Source: Sulfuritalea sp.
GTDB lineage: Bacteria; Pseudomonadota; Gammaproteobacteria; Burkholderiales; Rhodocyclaceae
Assembly: GCA_023229685.1 (NCBI GenBank)
Contig: JALNYT010000005.1
Coordinates: 124,001 to 188,000, forward strand
Direction: 5' to 3'
DNA length: 64,000 bases
In this document: piece by piece, positions 16,476-23,970 of the stretch
How positions within the stretch are numbered: the first letter of the stretch is position 1
Layout: the number at the start of each line of letters is the position of its first letter
Notes under the pieces: model-generated
What the model saw: the letters and a program-made list of their open reading frames with translations, nothing else
What the model was told of the DNA's origin: nothing
Database searches by the model: none
Position numbers and translations under genes: made by a program

Positions 16476-17962
16476 GAACTCTCGCGCGTGAGGCCGCGAT
16501 GGTCGCGCGTCGCCTCGTCGAGCACCCTACCGTCAGCGCCGACTATTGCCACTTCGAGCGGCATCTGGCCCAGCGCATGCGTGGCGCAGGAGAGGCAGGG
16601 GTCGAAGGCGCGGATCGCCACTTCGATGTGGTTGAGCAGGCCTTCGGTGATTTCGCGGCCATTGAGGTACTTCTTCGCCACTTCGCGCACGGCGGTGTTC
16701 ATCGCCTGATTGTTGTGCGTGGTCGACACGATCAGATTGGCACGGATCACCAGATCGTTTTCATCGACGCGGTAGTGGTGGATCAGCGTGCCGCGCGGCG
16801 CTTCGATGACCCCGACGCCGCGCTGCTGACGCTGACCGGTGGCCATCAGATCATGGCCGAGAATATCGTCGTCGTGCAGCAGATCCTTGATGCTCTCGGC
16901 CGCATGCAGCATCTCGATCATGCGTGCCCAGTGGTAGCCCAAGGTCGCCCCGGTGACGCTGCCGCCGTCGAAGGCCATGAACTCCTCGCGCTCCTTGTCG
17001 GCCAGCGGGGTCGGGATGCTGTCGCACTGGGTGACGCGGGTCAGCGGCCCGACCCGGTAGGAGCCGTCGTCCGGTCCCAATGATTTGAAGAAGGGAAATT
17101 TCATGTAAGACCAGGGCTTGACGTCTTCGGCAATAACCTCCCAGTAGCGGCCATAGTTGAAGTGGTCGAAAAGTGTGTTGCCGTCCGTGTCGCGCGCGCG
17201 CAGGCCACCGTGGTAGAGATCCATGGCCCCATCGGCGCGCACCAGGCACATGCCGCTGGAACGAAAGCGCCCGAAATCGTTGTATTCGGCGAGATTCTGT
17301 TCGAACAGCTGGCGGATCATGCCGACCGCGTCGCGGCTCCAGGCCACCATCTGGTAGATGTCCTTGAGCAGGTCGGCGCGCTCGCCATCGGAGAGCGACT
17401 TGTTCACGCCACCGGGAATCGAGCCGGTGCCATGCACGCGCTTGCCGGCCGTCATGCGGATGACCTCCTGGCCGTACTTTCTCAGCAGGACACCCTTCTT
17501 GGCGATTTCCGGATGGGCGGCGACGACGCCGACGATGTTCCGTGCGGCGACGTTGGAGCCGAAGCCGAACAGCAGGTCGGGCGACGACAGATGGAAGAAG
17601 TGCAGGGCGTGCGACTGGAGGATCTGGCCGTAGTGCATCAGGCGGCGAATCTTCTCCGCCGTTGGCGTGAGCTCCTTCACGCCCAGCATCATGTCCATGG
17701 CCTTCGACGCGGCCAGATGGTGCGAGACCGGGCAGATGCCGCACAGGCGCTGCACCATGACCGGCACTTCCCAGTAGGGGCGGCCCTGGATGAACTTCTC
17801 GAAGCCGCGGAACTCGACGATGTGCAGGCGCACCTGATGCACCTTGTTGTCATCGTCGAGCAGGATCGTGACCTTGCCGTGGCCCTCGACCCGCGATACC
17901 GGATCGATGGCGACGCGACGCAGCTTTTCGGGGGCGATGGCGGTTTCGAGTTCGAATGTCAT
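16472..17962 (-). CDS. hoxH: Bidirectional NAD-reducing [NiFe] hydrogenase large subunit HoxH
   Basis: 496 residues, catalytic subunit of a group 3d soluble hydrogenase that couples H2 oxidation to NAD reduction. The N-terminal nickel cysteines are in RLCGICPVSHHLA (C74, C77) and the C-terminal pair in DPCLSCATH (C456, C459). The 34 residues after H462 are the peptide removed by HoxW. RVEGHGK near 24-30 is also conserved. A dispersed 21-bp repeat lies in the codons of the C-terminal peptide. It is separated from hoxY by a 105-bp gap filled by a long hairpin, unlike the 4-bp overlaps elsewhere in the operon. Confidence 0.95.
   Translation of the reverse strand: MTFELETAIAPEKLRRVAIDPVSRVEGHGKVTILLDDDNKVHQVRLHIVEFRGFEKFIQGRPYWEVPVMVQRLCGICPVSHHLAASKAMDMMLGVKELTPTAEKIRRLMHYGQILQSHALHFFHLSSPDLLFGFGSNVAARNIVGVVAAHPEIAKKGVLLRKYGQEVIRMTAGKRVHGTGSIPGGVNKSLSDGERADLLKDIYQMVAWSRDAVGMIRQLFEQNLAEYNDFGRFRSSGMCLVRADGAMDLYHGGLRARDTDGNTLFDHFNYGRYWEVIAEDVKPWSYMKFPFFKSLGPDDGSYRVGPLTRVTQCDSIPTPLADKEREEFMAFDGGSVTGATLGYHWARMIEMLHAAESIKDLLHDDDILGHDLMATGQRQQRGVGVIEAPRGTLIHHYRVDENDLVIRANLIVSTTHNNQAMNTAVREVAKKYLNGREITEGLLNHIEVAIRAFDPCLSCATHALGQMPLEVAIVGADGRVLDEATRDHRGLTRESS
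16523..16543 (-). repeat. Dispersed 21-bp split repeat, copy 2 (inside hoxH)
   Basis: On the minus strand: GTCGGCGCTG, ACGGT, AGGGTG. The first block is perfect and the second differs from ACGGCG at two positions, making this the most diverged copy. It encodes part of VAIVGADG in the cleavable HoxH tail, a segment under little structural constraint in the mature enzyme. Confidence 0.5.
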
Positions 17963-17976
17963 GATGTAAACCCTTT

Positions 17977-18054
17977 AGCTACAGAGGACACAGAGATCAC
18001 AGAGGAAAACCTTGTCTTTTGCATTTCTCTGTGTCCTCTGTGATCTCTGTGGCT
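17977..18054. repeat. Long CACAGAG-unit hairpin between hoxY and hoxH
   Basis: Left arm 17977-18008 and right arm 18024-18054 are inverted copies built from alternating units CACAGAG-GA and CACAGAG-AT, separated by about 15 bases. Transcribed within the operon it would form a stem of about 30 bp without a U-tract. A second copy with the same units lies between hypD and hypE. It may set the hoxY:hoxH mRNA ratio or be a mobile miniature element. Confidence 0.7.
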
Positions 18055-18067
18055 CATGGTTTTGAAC

Positions 18068-18625
18068 TTAGTCATAGTGAAGCAGTCCGTGCCCGAGAGT
18101 GGGCGTGCGACCGGCCAGCAGGTCGGTGAGGAGCTTCCAGATCGCATCGGCGGACGGCGGGCAGCCGGGGAGGAAGTAGTCCACTTTCACTACTTCGTGG
18201 ATCGGGTGCACCTTGTTCAGCGGCAGGGGCAGTTCCGGGTCGTTGGGAATGCCGCCGCGACCCAGCAGGTGTTCGGTCTGGTACACCTCTTCGAGCACGT
18301 CGCGCAGGTCGAGGTGGTTGCGCTGTGCCGGCAGGCCGCCGTTGATCGCGCAGGCACCCAGGGCCAGGATGATCTTGCAGTTCCTGCGGAACTCGCGCAG
18401 CACATGCACGTTCTCGGCATTGCACAGTCCGCCTTCGATGATGCCCAGATCGCAGGGGCCGCAGTGCTTGATGTCGGTGAGCGGCGAACGGTCGAATTCG
18501 ATCAACTCAAGCAGCTTCAGGATGCGCTCGTCGATATCGAGAAAGGACATGTGGCAGCCGAAACAGCCGGCGAGACTGGTGGTGGCGACACGCAGCTTTT
18601 TGGGCGGGGACATGGGAGCGTTCAT
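18068..18625 (-). CDS. hoxY: NAD-reducing hydrogenase small subunit HoxY
   Basis: 185 residues, electron-transfer subunit partnering HoxH. The cluster cysteines are in LAGCFGCHMSFLDIDERIL near 18-35, with further ligands at HCGPCDLGIIEGG, LGACAINGGLPA and YFLPGCPPSADAIW. It is short, with a single [4Fe-4S] cluster as usual in group 3 enzymes, and has no Tat signal, so it is cytoplasmic. It overlaps hoxU by four bases. Confidence 0.93.
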   Translation of the reverse strand: MNAPMSPPKKLRVATTSLAGCFGCHMSFLDIDERILKLLELIEFDRSPLTDIKHCGPCDLGIIEGGLCNAENVHVLREFRRNCKIILALGACAINGGLPAQRNHLDLRDVLEEVYQTEHLLGRGGIPNDPELPLPLNKVHPIHEVVKVDYFLPGCPPSADAIWKLLTDLLAGRTPTLGHGLLHYD

Positions 18626-19329
18626 GGCGCTTTCTCCGTGACCTGTGCGCTGATTGGCGCCAGGTCATAGGTGCGCCGGCCAATCGGCACGACGAAGCCC
18701 CTGCGCTTGGACAATATGACGCCGACCGGACAGATGCTGGCCGCGCGGTCGGTAGCGGCAAAATCGGTATCGGCGAGTTTTCCGCTCTCGCTGCTGACGT
18801 GTACGCGACGGCCGAGCAGGCCGCGCCCGCCCATGGCGAAGATGTTCTTGCCGTCGGCCTCGCGCGAGGCCGCGACGCACAGCCCGCACATGATGCAGCG
18901 GTTGAAATCGAGCAGGATGTCGGGATGCGAGGCATCCACGGGACGGTCGGGATAGAACATGTCGAAGTGCGGCGACATCATTTTCAGTTCGTAGGCCGTC
19001 GCCTGCAACTTGCAGTCACCGCTCTTCTCGCACGAGGGGCAGAAGTGGTTGCCTTCGACAAACAGCATCTGCAGCAGCGTGCGGCGCTTGTCGTCGAGTT
19101 CCGCCGTGCGGTTCTCGACCTCCATGCCGGGCTGGGCTTCCATGGTGCAGGACGAACCGAAGCGGCCATTGACCTTTACCGTGCACAGCTTGCACGAGCC
19201 GTGCACGCTGAAATCCGGATGCCAGCAAAGATGCGGAATGTAGCTGCCATGGGCGGTCGCCGCCTGCATGATGGTTTGCCCCGGCGTGAAGGGGATTTCT
19301 TCGCCATCGAGTTGGAACGTGTTGTTCAT
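18622..19329 (-). CDS. hoxU: NAD-reducing hydrogenase diaphorase subunit HoxU
   Basis: 235 residues related to the N-terminal part of complex I NuoG. The plant-ferredoxin [2Fe-2S] motif is HGSCKLCTVKVNGRFGSSC, followed by the His/Cys [4Fe-4S] motif GNHFCPSCEKSGDC. A further ferredoxin-like motif follows (FNRCIMCGLCVAA plus ICPVG). It moves electrons between HoxFU diaphorase and HoxYH. The start at 19329 overlaps the hoxF stop (ATGA). Confidence 0.93.
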   Translation of the reverse strand: MNNTFQLDGEEIPFTPGQTIMQAATAHGSYIPHLCWHPDFSVHGSCKLCTVKVNGRFGSSCTMEAQPGMEVENRTAELDDKRRTLLQMLFVEGNHFCPSCEKSGDCKLQATAYELKMMSPHFDMFYPDRPVDASHPDILLDFNRCIMCGLCVAASREADGKNIFAMGGRGLLGRRVHVSSESGKLADTDFAATDRAASICPVGVILSKRRGFVVPIGRRTYDLAPISAQVTEKAP

Positions 19330-21125
19330 GCTTCGGCCCCATTCTTCAAGTGCGCAGCGGCATCGTCGCGGCCGGTCATCTGCCGTGCCTGCGACAAGGC
19401 CGCGTCGAGATCGAAGGCCGGCTCGTAGTCGAGCGACATGAGCCGGTGTTCGTAGGCGGGACGGAACTTGTTGAGCGTGTCGAAGATCGGGTTGCAGGCG
19501 GTATTGCCCAGCCCGCAATGGCTGGCGCCCTGCATCAGGCGGTGCAGTTTGAACAGTTCGTCGATGTCGTAGGGCGAGCCGTGATTGCGCGCGATCTTGT
19601 CCATCAGATTCCTGACCAGCGTCGTGCCGACCCGGCAGGGCGTGCAGAAGCCGCAGGATTCGTGGGCAAAGAAATGGGCGAAGTTGCGCGCCACTTCGAA
19701 CATGTCGCGGGTTTCGTCGAAGACCATGAAGGCGCCCGCGGTCGGAATATCCTCGAAGGCGATTTTGCGGTCGAACTCCGCTTCCGCCGCGCACATGCCG
19801 GACGGGCCGGAAATCTGCACGGCCTGGCAATCCGAGGCGCCGCAGTCCTCCAGAACCTGGCGCACGGCGACGCCGTAGGGATATTCGTAAATGCCGGGCC
19901 GCTCGCAGTCGCCGCTGACCGAAAGGATCTTGCTGCCGGTGGATTTCTCCGTTCCATGCTGCGCATACCAGTCGCTGCCGTGGGCGGCGATGAGGCAGGA
20001 TGCGGCGAGCGTCTCGACGTTGTTGACCGTGGTCGGCTGGTCGAGGTAGCCGTGGGTGACCGGGAAGGGCGGCCGGATGCGTGGTCGCCCGGGTTTGCCC
20101 TCGAGCGATTCGATCAGGGCGGATTCTTCGCCGCAGATATAGGCGCCGGCACCGAGATGTATTTCAATGTCGAATTCGAAGTCCGTGCCGAGAATATTCT
20201 TGCCCAGCAGTTTCGCGTCGCGCCGTACCGCCAGCGCCGACTCCAGGGGTTCGAGCAGATAGCGGTACTCGCCGCGCAGGTAGAGCAGGCCCTTCTTCGC
20301 ACCCACCACCAGACCCGCGATGCTCATGCCCTCGAACACCAGACCGGCATAGGAAGTCAGCAGCACGCGATCCTTGAAGGTGCCCGGCTCGCCTTCGTCG
20401 GCATTGCAGACGACGTAGTGCGCGGCGCCTGCGCCGTGTCCCGCGGCGCTGCGGCAGGCTTCCCACTTGAGGCCGGTGGCGAAGCCGGCACCACCGCGGC
20501 CACGCAGTCTGGCGGCCTTGATCTCGGCCAGCATCTTTTCCGCGCCGCGTTCCAGCGCGGCGGCCAGGGCCTGCCCGGGAACGAGGTCGTGGGCGAGAAG
20601 AATGTCCTTGCGGCGGATGTTGTCGTCGACCGCAAACCATTCGGCAGGCCATTCGGCGAGCGGTGTTTCGCTGCGAATCAGGCCGACCATTTCACCGACG
20701 CGAGCCGGGGTCATGCGCGTGATGGCGCGGCAGTTCACCAGCACGGCCGGACCCTGGTCGCACATGCCGGTGCAGGATGTGACATCAACGCTGACCAGAC
20801 CGTCTTCCGAAACTCGCCCGGGTTCCAGCCAGAGCTTCTTGCACATGGCCTCCAGCAGATCGGTATTGCCCAGCATGCGGTCGGTGATGTTGTCGCTCCA
20901 CAACACGCGGTAGCGACCCAGCGGACGGGTGTGGAAAAAACTGTAAAAGTCGGCGGTACCTTCGACCTGGGCACGCGGCCAAGCGATCGCCTTGGCGATG
21001 TGGGTCAGGGTCGCCGGAGACAGCCAGCCAAGCTGTTCCTGGGTCTCGCGCAAAATCTGCATCAGGCGCGTGCCGTCGTGGTGGTGACGGTCAAGAACGG
21101 CGTCGATCATATCGGTATCGGACAT
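19326..21125 (-). CDS. hoxF: NAD-reducing hydrogenase diaphorase subunit HoxF
   Basis: 599 residues, a fusion of NuoE-like (1-165) and NuoF-like parts, holding the FMN and NAD sites. RLRGRGGAGFATGLKWE is the flavin/NADH glycine loop, CNADEGEPGTFKDR the FMN segment, GAGAYICGEESALIES the NAD strand, and ESCGFCTPCRVGT plus the later CGLGNTAC the [4Fe-4S] cluster. The NuoE-like part keeps TSCTGMCDQGPA but lacks the usual first cysteine pair. First gene of hoxFUYHW. I found no -24/-12 motif in the 225-bp upstream gap, so it may use another sigma factor. Confidence 0.93.
   Translation of the reverse strand: MSDTDMIDAVLDRHHHDGTRLMQILRETQEQLGWLSPATLTHIAKAIAWPRAQVEGTADFYSFFHTRPLGRYRVLWSDNITDRMLGNTDLLEAMCKKLWLEPGRVSEDGLVSVDVTSCTGMCDQGPAVLVNCRAITRMTPARVGEMVGLIRSETPLAEWPAEWFAVDDNIRRKDILLAHDLVPGQALAAALERGAEKMLAEIKAARLRGRGGAGFATGLKWEACRSAAGHGAGAAHYVVCNADEGEPGTFKDRVLLTSYAGLVFEGMSIAGLVVGAKKGLLYLRGEYRYLLEPLESALAVRRDAKLLGKNILGTDFEFDIEIHLGAGAYICGEESALIESLEGKPGRPRIRPPFPVTHGYLDQPTTVNNVETLAASCLIAAHGSDWYAQHGTEKSTGSKILSVSGDCERPGIYEYPYGVAVRQVLEDCGASDCQAVQISGPSGMCAAEAEFDRKIAFEDIPTAGAFMVFDETRDMFEVARNFAHFFAHESCGFCTPCRVGTTLVRNLMDKIARNHGSPYDIDELFKLHRLMQGASHCGLGNTACNPIFDTLNKFRPAYEHRLMSLDYEPAFDLDAALSQARQMTGRDDAAAHLKNGAEA
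20221..20241 (-). repeat. Dispersed 21-bp split repeat, copy 3 (inside hoxF)
   Basis: On the minus strand: GTCGGCGCTG, GCGGT, ACGGCG. Both outer blocks are perfect. It encodes part of LESALAVRRD in HoxF. Confidence 0.6.
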
Positions 21126-21350
21126 GGCAAGAACCTCGAGAAGGGATGCTCCGTCTATTGCTACTGCGATGCAGCATAGCCCTCTCGTATTGCAGCGATT
21201 TAATCTGGGTCAACATTCCATGCGTCCGCCCGTACCTGATGACGCCGACCGACACGGGTAAACAGCAGCTTTTTATCGAGCCAGCAGTTTTTCTGATGCC
21301 GCTCTGCTAGGATTTACTTTTCGTCATACTGGCCTTGCGATACGCAAGCT

Positions 21351-22262
21351 ATGAATTACGACAGCCCCTTTGCCGCGCTGGGCAATACCCGCGACACCGC
21401 AGAGGTGGAAGCGCAGGTGGGCAAGATCGTCCACGCGTTTGCGCCGGGCCATGATCTGACACGGATTGCGGACGCCTTCGGCCTGCTGGATCGTGCATTT
21501 GACGGTGATCTGCCGGGCTATCAAAAGCTGAAAACGCTTTATCACAACCGCACCCATACCAATGAAGTGGTGCTGTGTGCCGCACGCATGCTCCACGGAT
21601 TGCAGCTGGCCGGCCAGGGACTGGATGCCGATCACATCGACGCCGCGCTGATTGGCGCCCTGATGCACGATATCGGCTACCTGATGAGCGACGAGGAGGC
21701 CAGCGGCACCGGTGCGCAGTTCACCGATGGACATGTGCTGCGCGGCGTGGAGTTTGCGCGCCGGCATCTGGTCGGTTTGCCGCCGGATGTGCTCGACACC
21801 ACGACCAAGGTGATTTTGCTCACCGACCACCGCAAACCCGCCGGCTTGGTCACGTTCGACAACCTGCAACAGCAGCGTGCGGCCTACGCTACTGCCACCG
21901 CCGATCTGATCGGGCAGATGGCCAACCGGGAATATCTGGAGCGGATACTGCTCCTCTACTTCGAGTTCGAGGAAGCGCGGATGGGTGGCTTTGCCGATGT
22001 TCACGAACTTCTGGAAAAGACCACTGCCTTTTATGGCATGACCAAAGCCCGGCTTGACCAGGATCTGCATGGTCTTTCAAAACATTTGACACAGCATTTC
22101 AACCAGCAGCAAGGCGCCGATCGAAATTTCTACATGGAATCGATTGAACGCAATCTCGATTATCTGGAGCGCGTGATAAAGATAGAAAGACAGCATCGCC
22201 TGGAATCCTTGAAGCGCGGTGGTGTGGTCGAAAAAGTGCTGCAAATGAATGGGAAGTCCTGA
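21351..22262 (+). CDS. HD-domain metal-dependent phosphohydrolase
   Basis: 303 residues. YHNRTHTNEV supplies the first histidine ligands (H65, H69) and ALMHDIGYLMSDEEA the HD pair (H106-D107). GHVLRGVEFA and LLTDHRKP are consistent with the remaining metal ligands. A helical C-terminal extension of about 100 residues follows. HD proteins of this shape hydrolyse nucleotide phosphates or cyclic nucleotides; the substrate is unknown. It is divergent from hoxF (225 bp apart), and its stop is followed one base later by the nikR start, so it is probably cotranscribed with nikR. Confidence 0.75.
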   Translation: MNYDSPFAALGNTRDTAEVEAQVGKIVHAFAPGHDLTRIADAFGLLDRAFDGDLPGYQKLKTLYHNRTHTNEVVLCAARMLHGLQLAGQGLDADHIDAALIGALMHDIGYLMSDEEASGTGAQFTDGHVLRGVEFARRHLVGLPPDVLDTTTKVILLTDHRKPAGLVTFDNLQQQRAAYATATADLIGQMANREYLERILLLYFEFEEARMGGFADVHELLEKTTAFYGMTKARLDQDLHGLSKHLTQHFNQQQGADRNFYMESIERNLDYLERVIKIERQHRLESLKRGGVVEKVLQMNGKS

Positions 22263-22263
22263 G

Positions 22264-22746
22264 ATGGAGCGCATAACGATTTCGCTTGACGCCGACCTGG
22301 CCGCGGAGTTCGACCGGCTGATCGCCGAACGCGGCTATCGGAACCGTTCCGAGGCGGTGCGCGACCTGCTGCGCGCACATCTTGAACAGGCGCGCCAGAA
22401 GCGAGGTGAGGCGAGCCATTGCGTCGCCAATCTGTCTTATGTCTATAACCATCACGAGCGCGATCTGGCCGAGCGACTGACGGCCTTGCAGCATGGCCAG
22501 CACGACCTCACGGTGGCAACGCTGCACGCCCATCTCGATCACGAGAACTGTCTTGAAAGCGTCATCCTGCGCGGGCCGACCGCCGCCGTGCGCAGCTTTT
22601 CGGATGCCTTGATCGCCGAGCGTGGCGTGCGTCACGGTCAGCTCAACCTGATCGATGTCGAGGTCGATTCAGGCCGCGAGCACCATCACGGCTACACGCC
22701 CGTCGGGCGGACGCACGGTCATGTGCATCTGAAGCCAAAGACCTGA
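22264..22746 (+). CDS. nikR: Nickel-responsive regulator NikR
   Basis: 160 residues, ribbon-helix-helix DNA-binding domain at 1-45 (ITISLDADLAAEFDRLI, NRSEAVRDLLR), then an ACT-like tetramerisation domain. The high-affinity nickel ligands are all present: H77 and, in TLHAHLDHENCLE, H88, H90 and C96. The His-rich tail HHHGYTPVGRTHGHVH is an extra possible metal site. It represses nickel uptake when nickel is plentiful; the adjacent NiCoT gene, with a matching operator, is the evident target. Confidence 0.93.
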   Translation: MERITISLDADLAAEFDRLIAERGYRNRSEAVRDLLRAHLEQARQKRGEASHCVANLSYVYNHHERDLAERLTALQHGQHDLTVATLHAHLDHENCLESVILRGPTAAVRSFSDALIAERGVRHGQLNLIDVEVDSGREHHHGYTPVGRTHGHVHLKPKT

Positions 22747-22811
22747 TGCCGAGAGAACGCGGTCGCGCGGCCGGATTGTGGGCGAGTGGTCTTAGGGCCG
22801 CCGACCTTGAT

Positions 22812-23639
22812 TCAACGCGCCGTGGATTGCATCCCGGCCAGACGCGAACCTCGCGCCAGCCAGTTGCCCAGCAGAAAACTGCCAGTCAGCAAGAGAATGA
22901 CGCTGATCCCGACCAGCAGTTCCTTGCCTTCGTACCAGTGCGAGATGTCGGCGTGCAGCCAGCGCGCCAGACCGAAAGCGGCGACCGAAAAGCTGATGGC
23001 GGCGACCATCAGGCCCATGACCCGCGAGGCGATGCGCGCGCGGTGATCCGCGCGGCTCAGCAGGCGGGCGATCCACAGGCCATTGGCGCCGTCGGCCAGC
23101 AGCATGCCGAGGGTAAAGGTCAGGCCGAGCACGAGGGTGTGTGCGACGCCGCCGTGTTGGGTGGCGGTGACGGCAAACAGCGTGGCCTGGCTCACGGTGT
23201 CGAAAGAGAGCGCGAAGAGCGAACCCACGGCGGCAATCGCCAGGGGATGCGAGGTGGCCTGCAGACGGCGCAAGAGGCCGGCCCTGATGCCTATGGTGGT
23301 GACCATGTCACCCGCCGGGGCGATCAGCACGGCGCGCAGATTGAGGATGCCGAGCAGCGTCAGGAAGCTGATGGAGATCCAGGCGCCGACGTCTTCCATC
23401 CACTCCGGTACTAGCCAGGTAGTCGACGCCAGACCGACGCTGAGCGCGATCAGCATGACGACGGCGCCGTGACCAAGAGAGAAGAGCGATCCGCACCAGC
23501 GGGCGCGGGCAGGGGCAATGCGCAGGTTGTGACGTGTCAGCCCGTCGATGGTGGCCAGGTGATCCGCGTCGAGACCGTGCCTGCCGCCCAGGATGAAAAC
23601 CAGGGCGAGGAGGGCAATCCAGTCGTTGGGCAGATCCAT
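22812..23639 (-). CDS. NiCoT-family nickel/cobalt permease
   Basis: 275 residues, about eight membrane helices. The family signature is GGRHGLDADHLATIDGLTR in helix II (consensus RHAxDADHI), with further hallmarks SLFSLGHGAVVMLIAL and GSLFALSFDTVSQ. It imports Ni2+ (possibly Co2+) for the hydrogenases in this region. It converges with nikR, and a GTATGA/TCATAC operator lies 29 bp upstream of the start codon. Confidence 0.88.
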   Translation of the reverse strand: MDLPNDWIALLALVFILGGRHGLDADHLATIDGLTRHNLRIAPARARWCGSLFSLGHGAVVMLIALSVGLASTTWLVPEWMEDVGAWISISFLTLLGILNLRAVLIAPAGDMVTTIGIRAGLLRRLQATSHPLAIAAVGSLFALSFDTVSQATLFAVTATQHGGVAHTLVLGLTFTLGMLLADGANGLWIARLLSRADHRARIASRVMGLMVAAISFSVAAFGLARWLHADISHWYEGKELLVGISVILLLTGSFLLGNWLARGSRLAGMQSTAR

Positions 23640-23667
23640 GGGCGGGAGCCTAAGTCAGCGGTGCGCA

Positions 23668-23694
23668 GTATGAAGTCTATGGAAAACATCATAC
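23668..23694. promoter_or_regulatory. NikR operator upstream of the NiCoT permease
   Basis: GTATGA and TCATAC are perfect half-sites of the enterobacterial nik operator, here 15 bp apart (16 in E. coli). The dyad lies 29-55 bp upstream of the permease ATG, where promoter overlap and repression are expected, and nikR is encoded in the same 1.4 kb. Confidence 0.8.
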
Positions 23695-23839
23695 AAAATC
23701 CATGCCTATGCGTAGCCGTTTGATTACACCCATTAGATCAGTCAGTTACTAAAAAAGCTTCGAGTCCGGGATGGTTACCGTCTATGCAGCATTCCGCGGC
23801 AACTAGCCAGATTGAGAGGCGTCGGGCCGCGGTAGCAAA

Positions 23840-23860
23840 GTCGGCGCTGGCACCACGGCG
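23840..23860 (+). repeat. Dispersed 21-bp split repeat, copy 4 (intergenic)
   Basis: GTCGGCGCTG, GCACC, ACGGCG. Both outer blocks are perfect. It lies between the NiCoT and helicase genes. Confidence 0.6.
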
Positions 23861-23970
23861 AGCATCTCACTATCCCCGACGAGCGCACTGAACAGGAAAT
23901 CAAAAGCTCAACGGCGGGTGGTCTGTGCTATGGTCGTCGACCCACGACTGCCTGATCTCACTTCCATTGA

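Larger units (their letters stand above)
23640..23970. other. Intergenic stretch with NikR operator and a dispersed repeat
   Basis: 331 bases between the divergent NiCoT and helicase genes, AT-richer than the flanks. It holds the NikR operator at its left end and one dispersed 21-bp repeat in the middle. I see no further gene or obvious terminator. Confidence 0.6.

Noticed and set aside
17977..18054. CRISPR or tandem repeat array
   Set aside because: The units form one inverted-repeat hairpin without unique spacers; no cas genes exist in the window.
19350..21179. Plus-strand open frame (609 codons) opposite hoxF
   Set aside because: Antisense shadow of a fully conserved hoxF.
21126..21350. 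Sigma-54 promoter for hoxF
   Set aside because: No GG-N10-GC arrangement on the minus strand in the gap.
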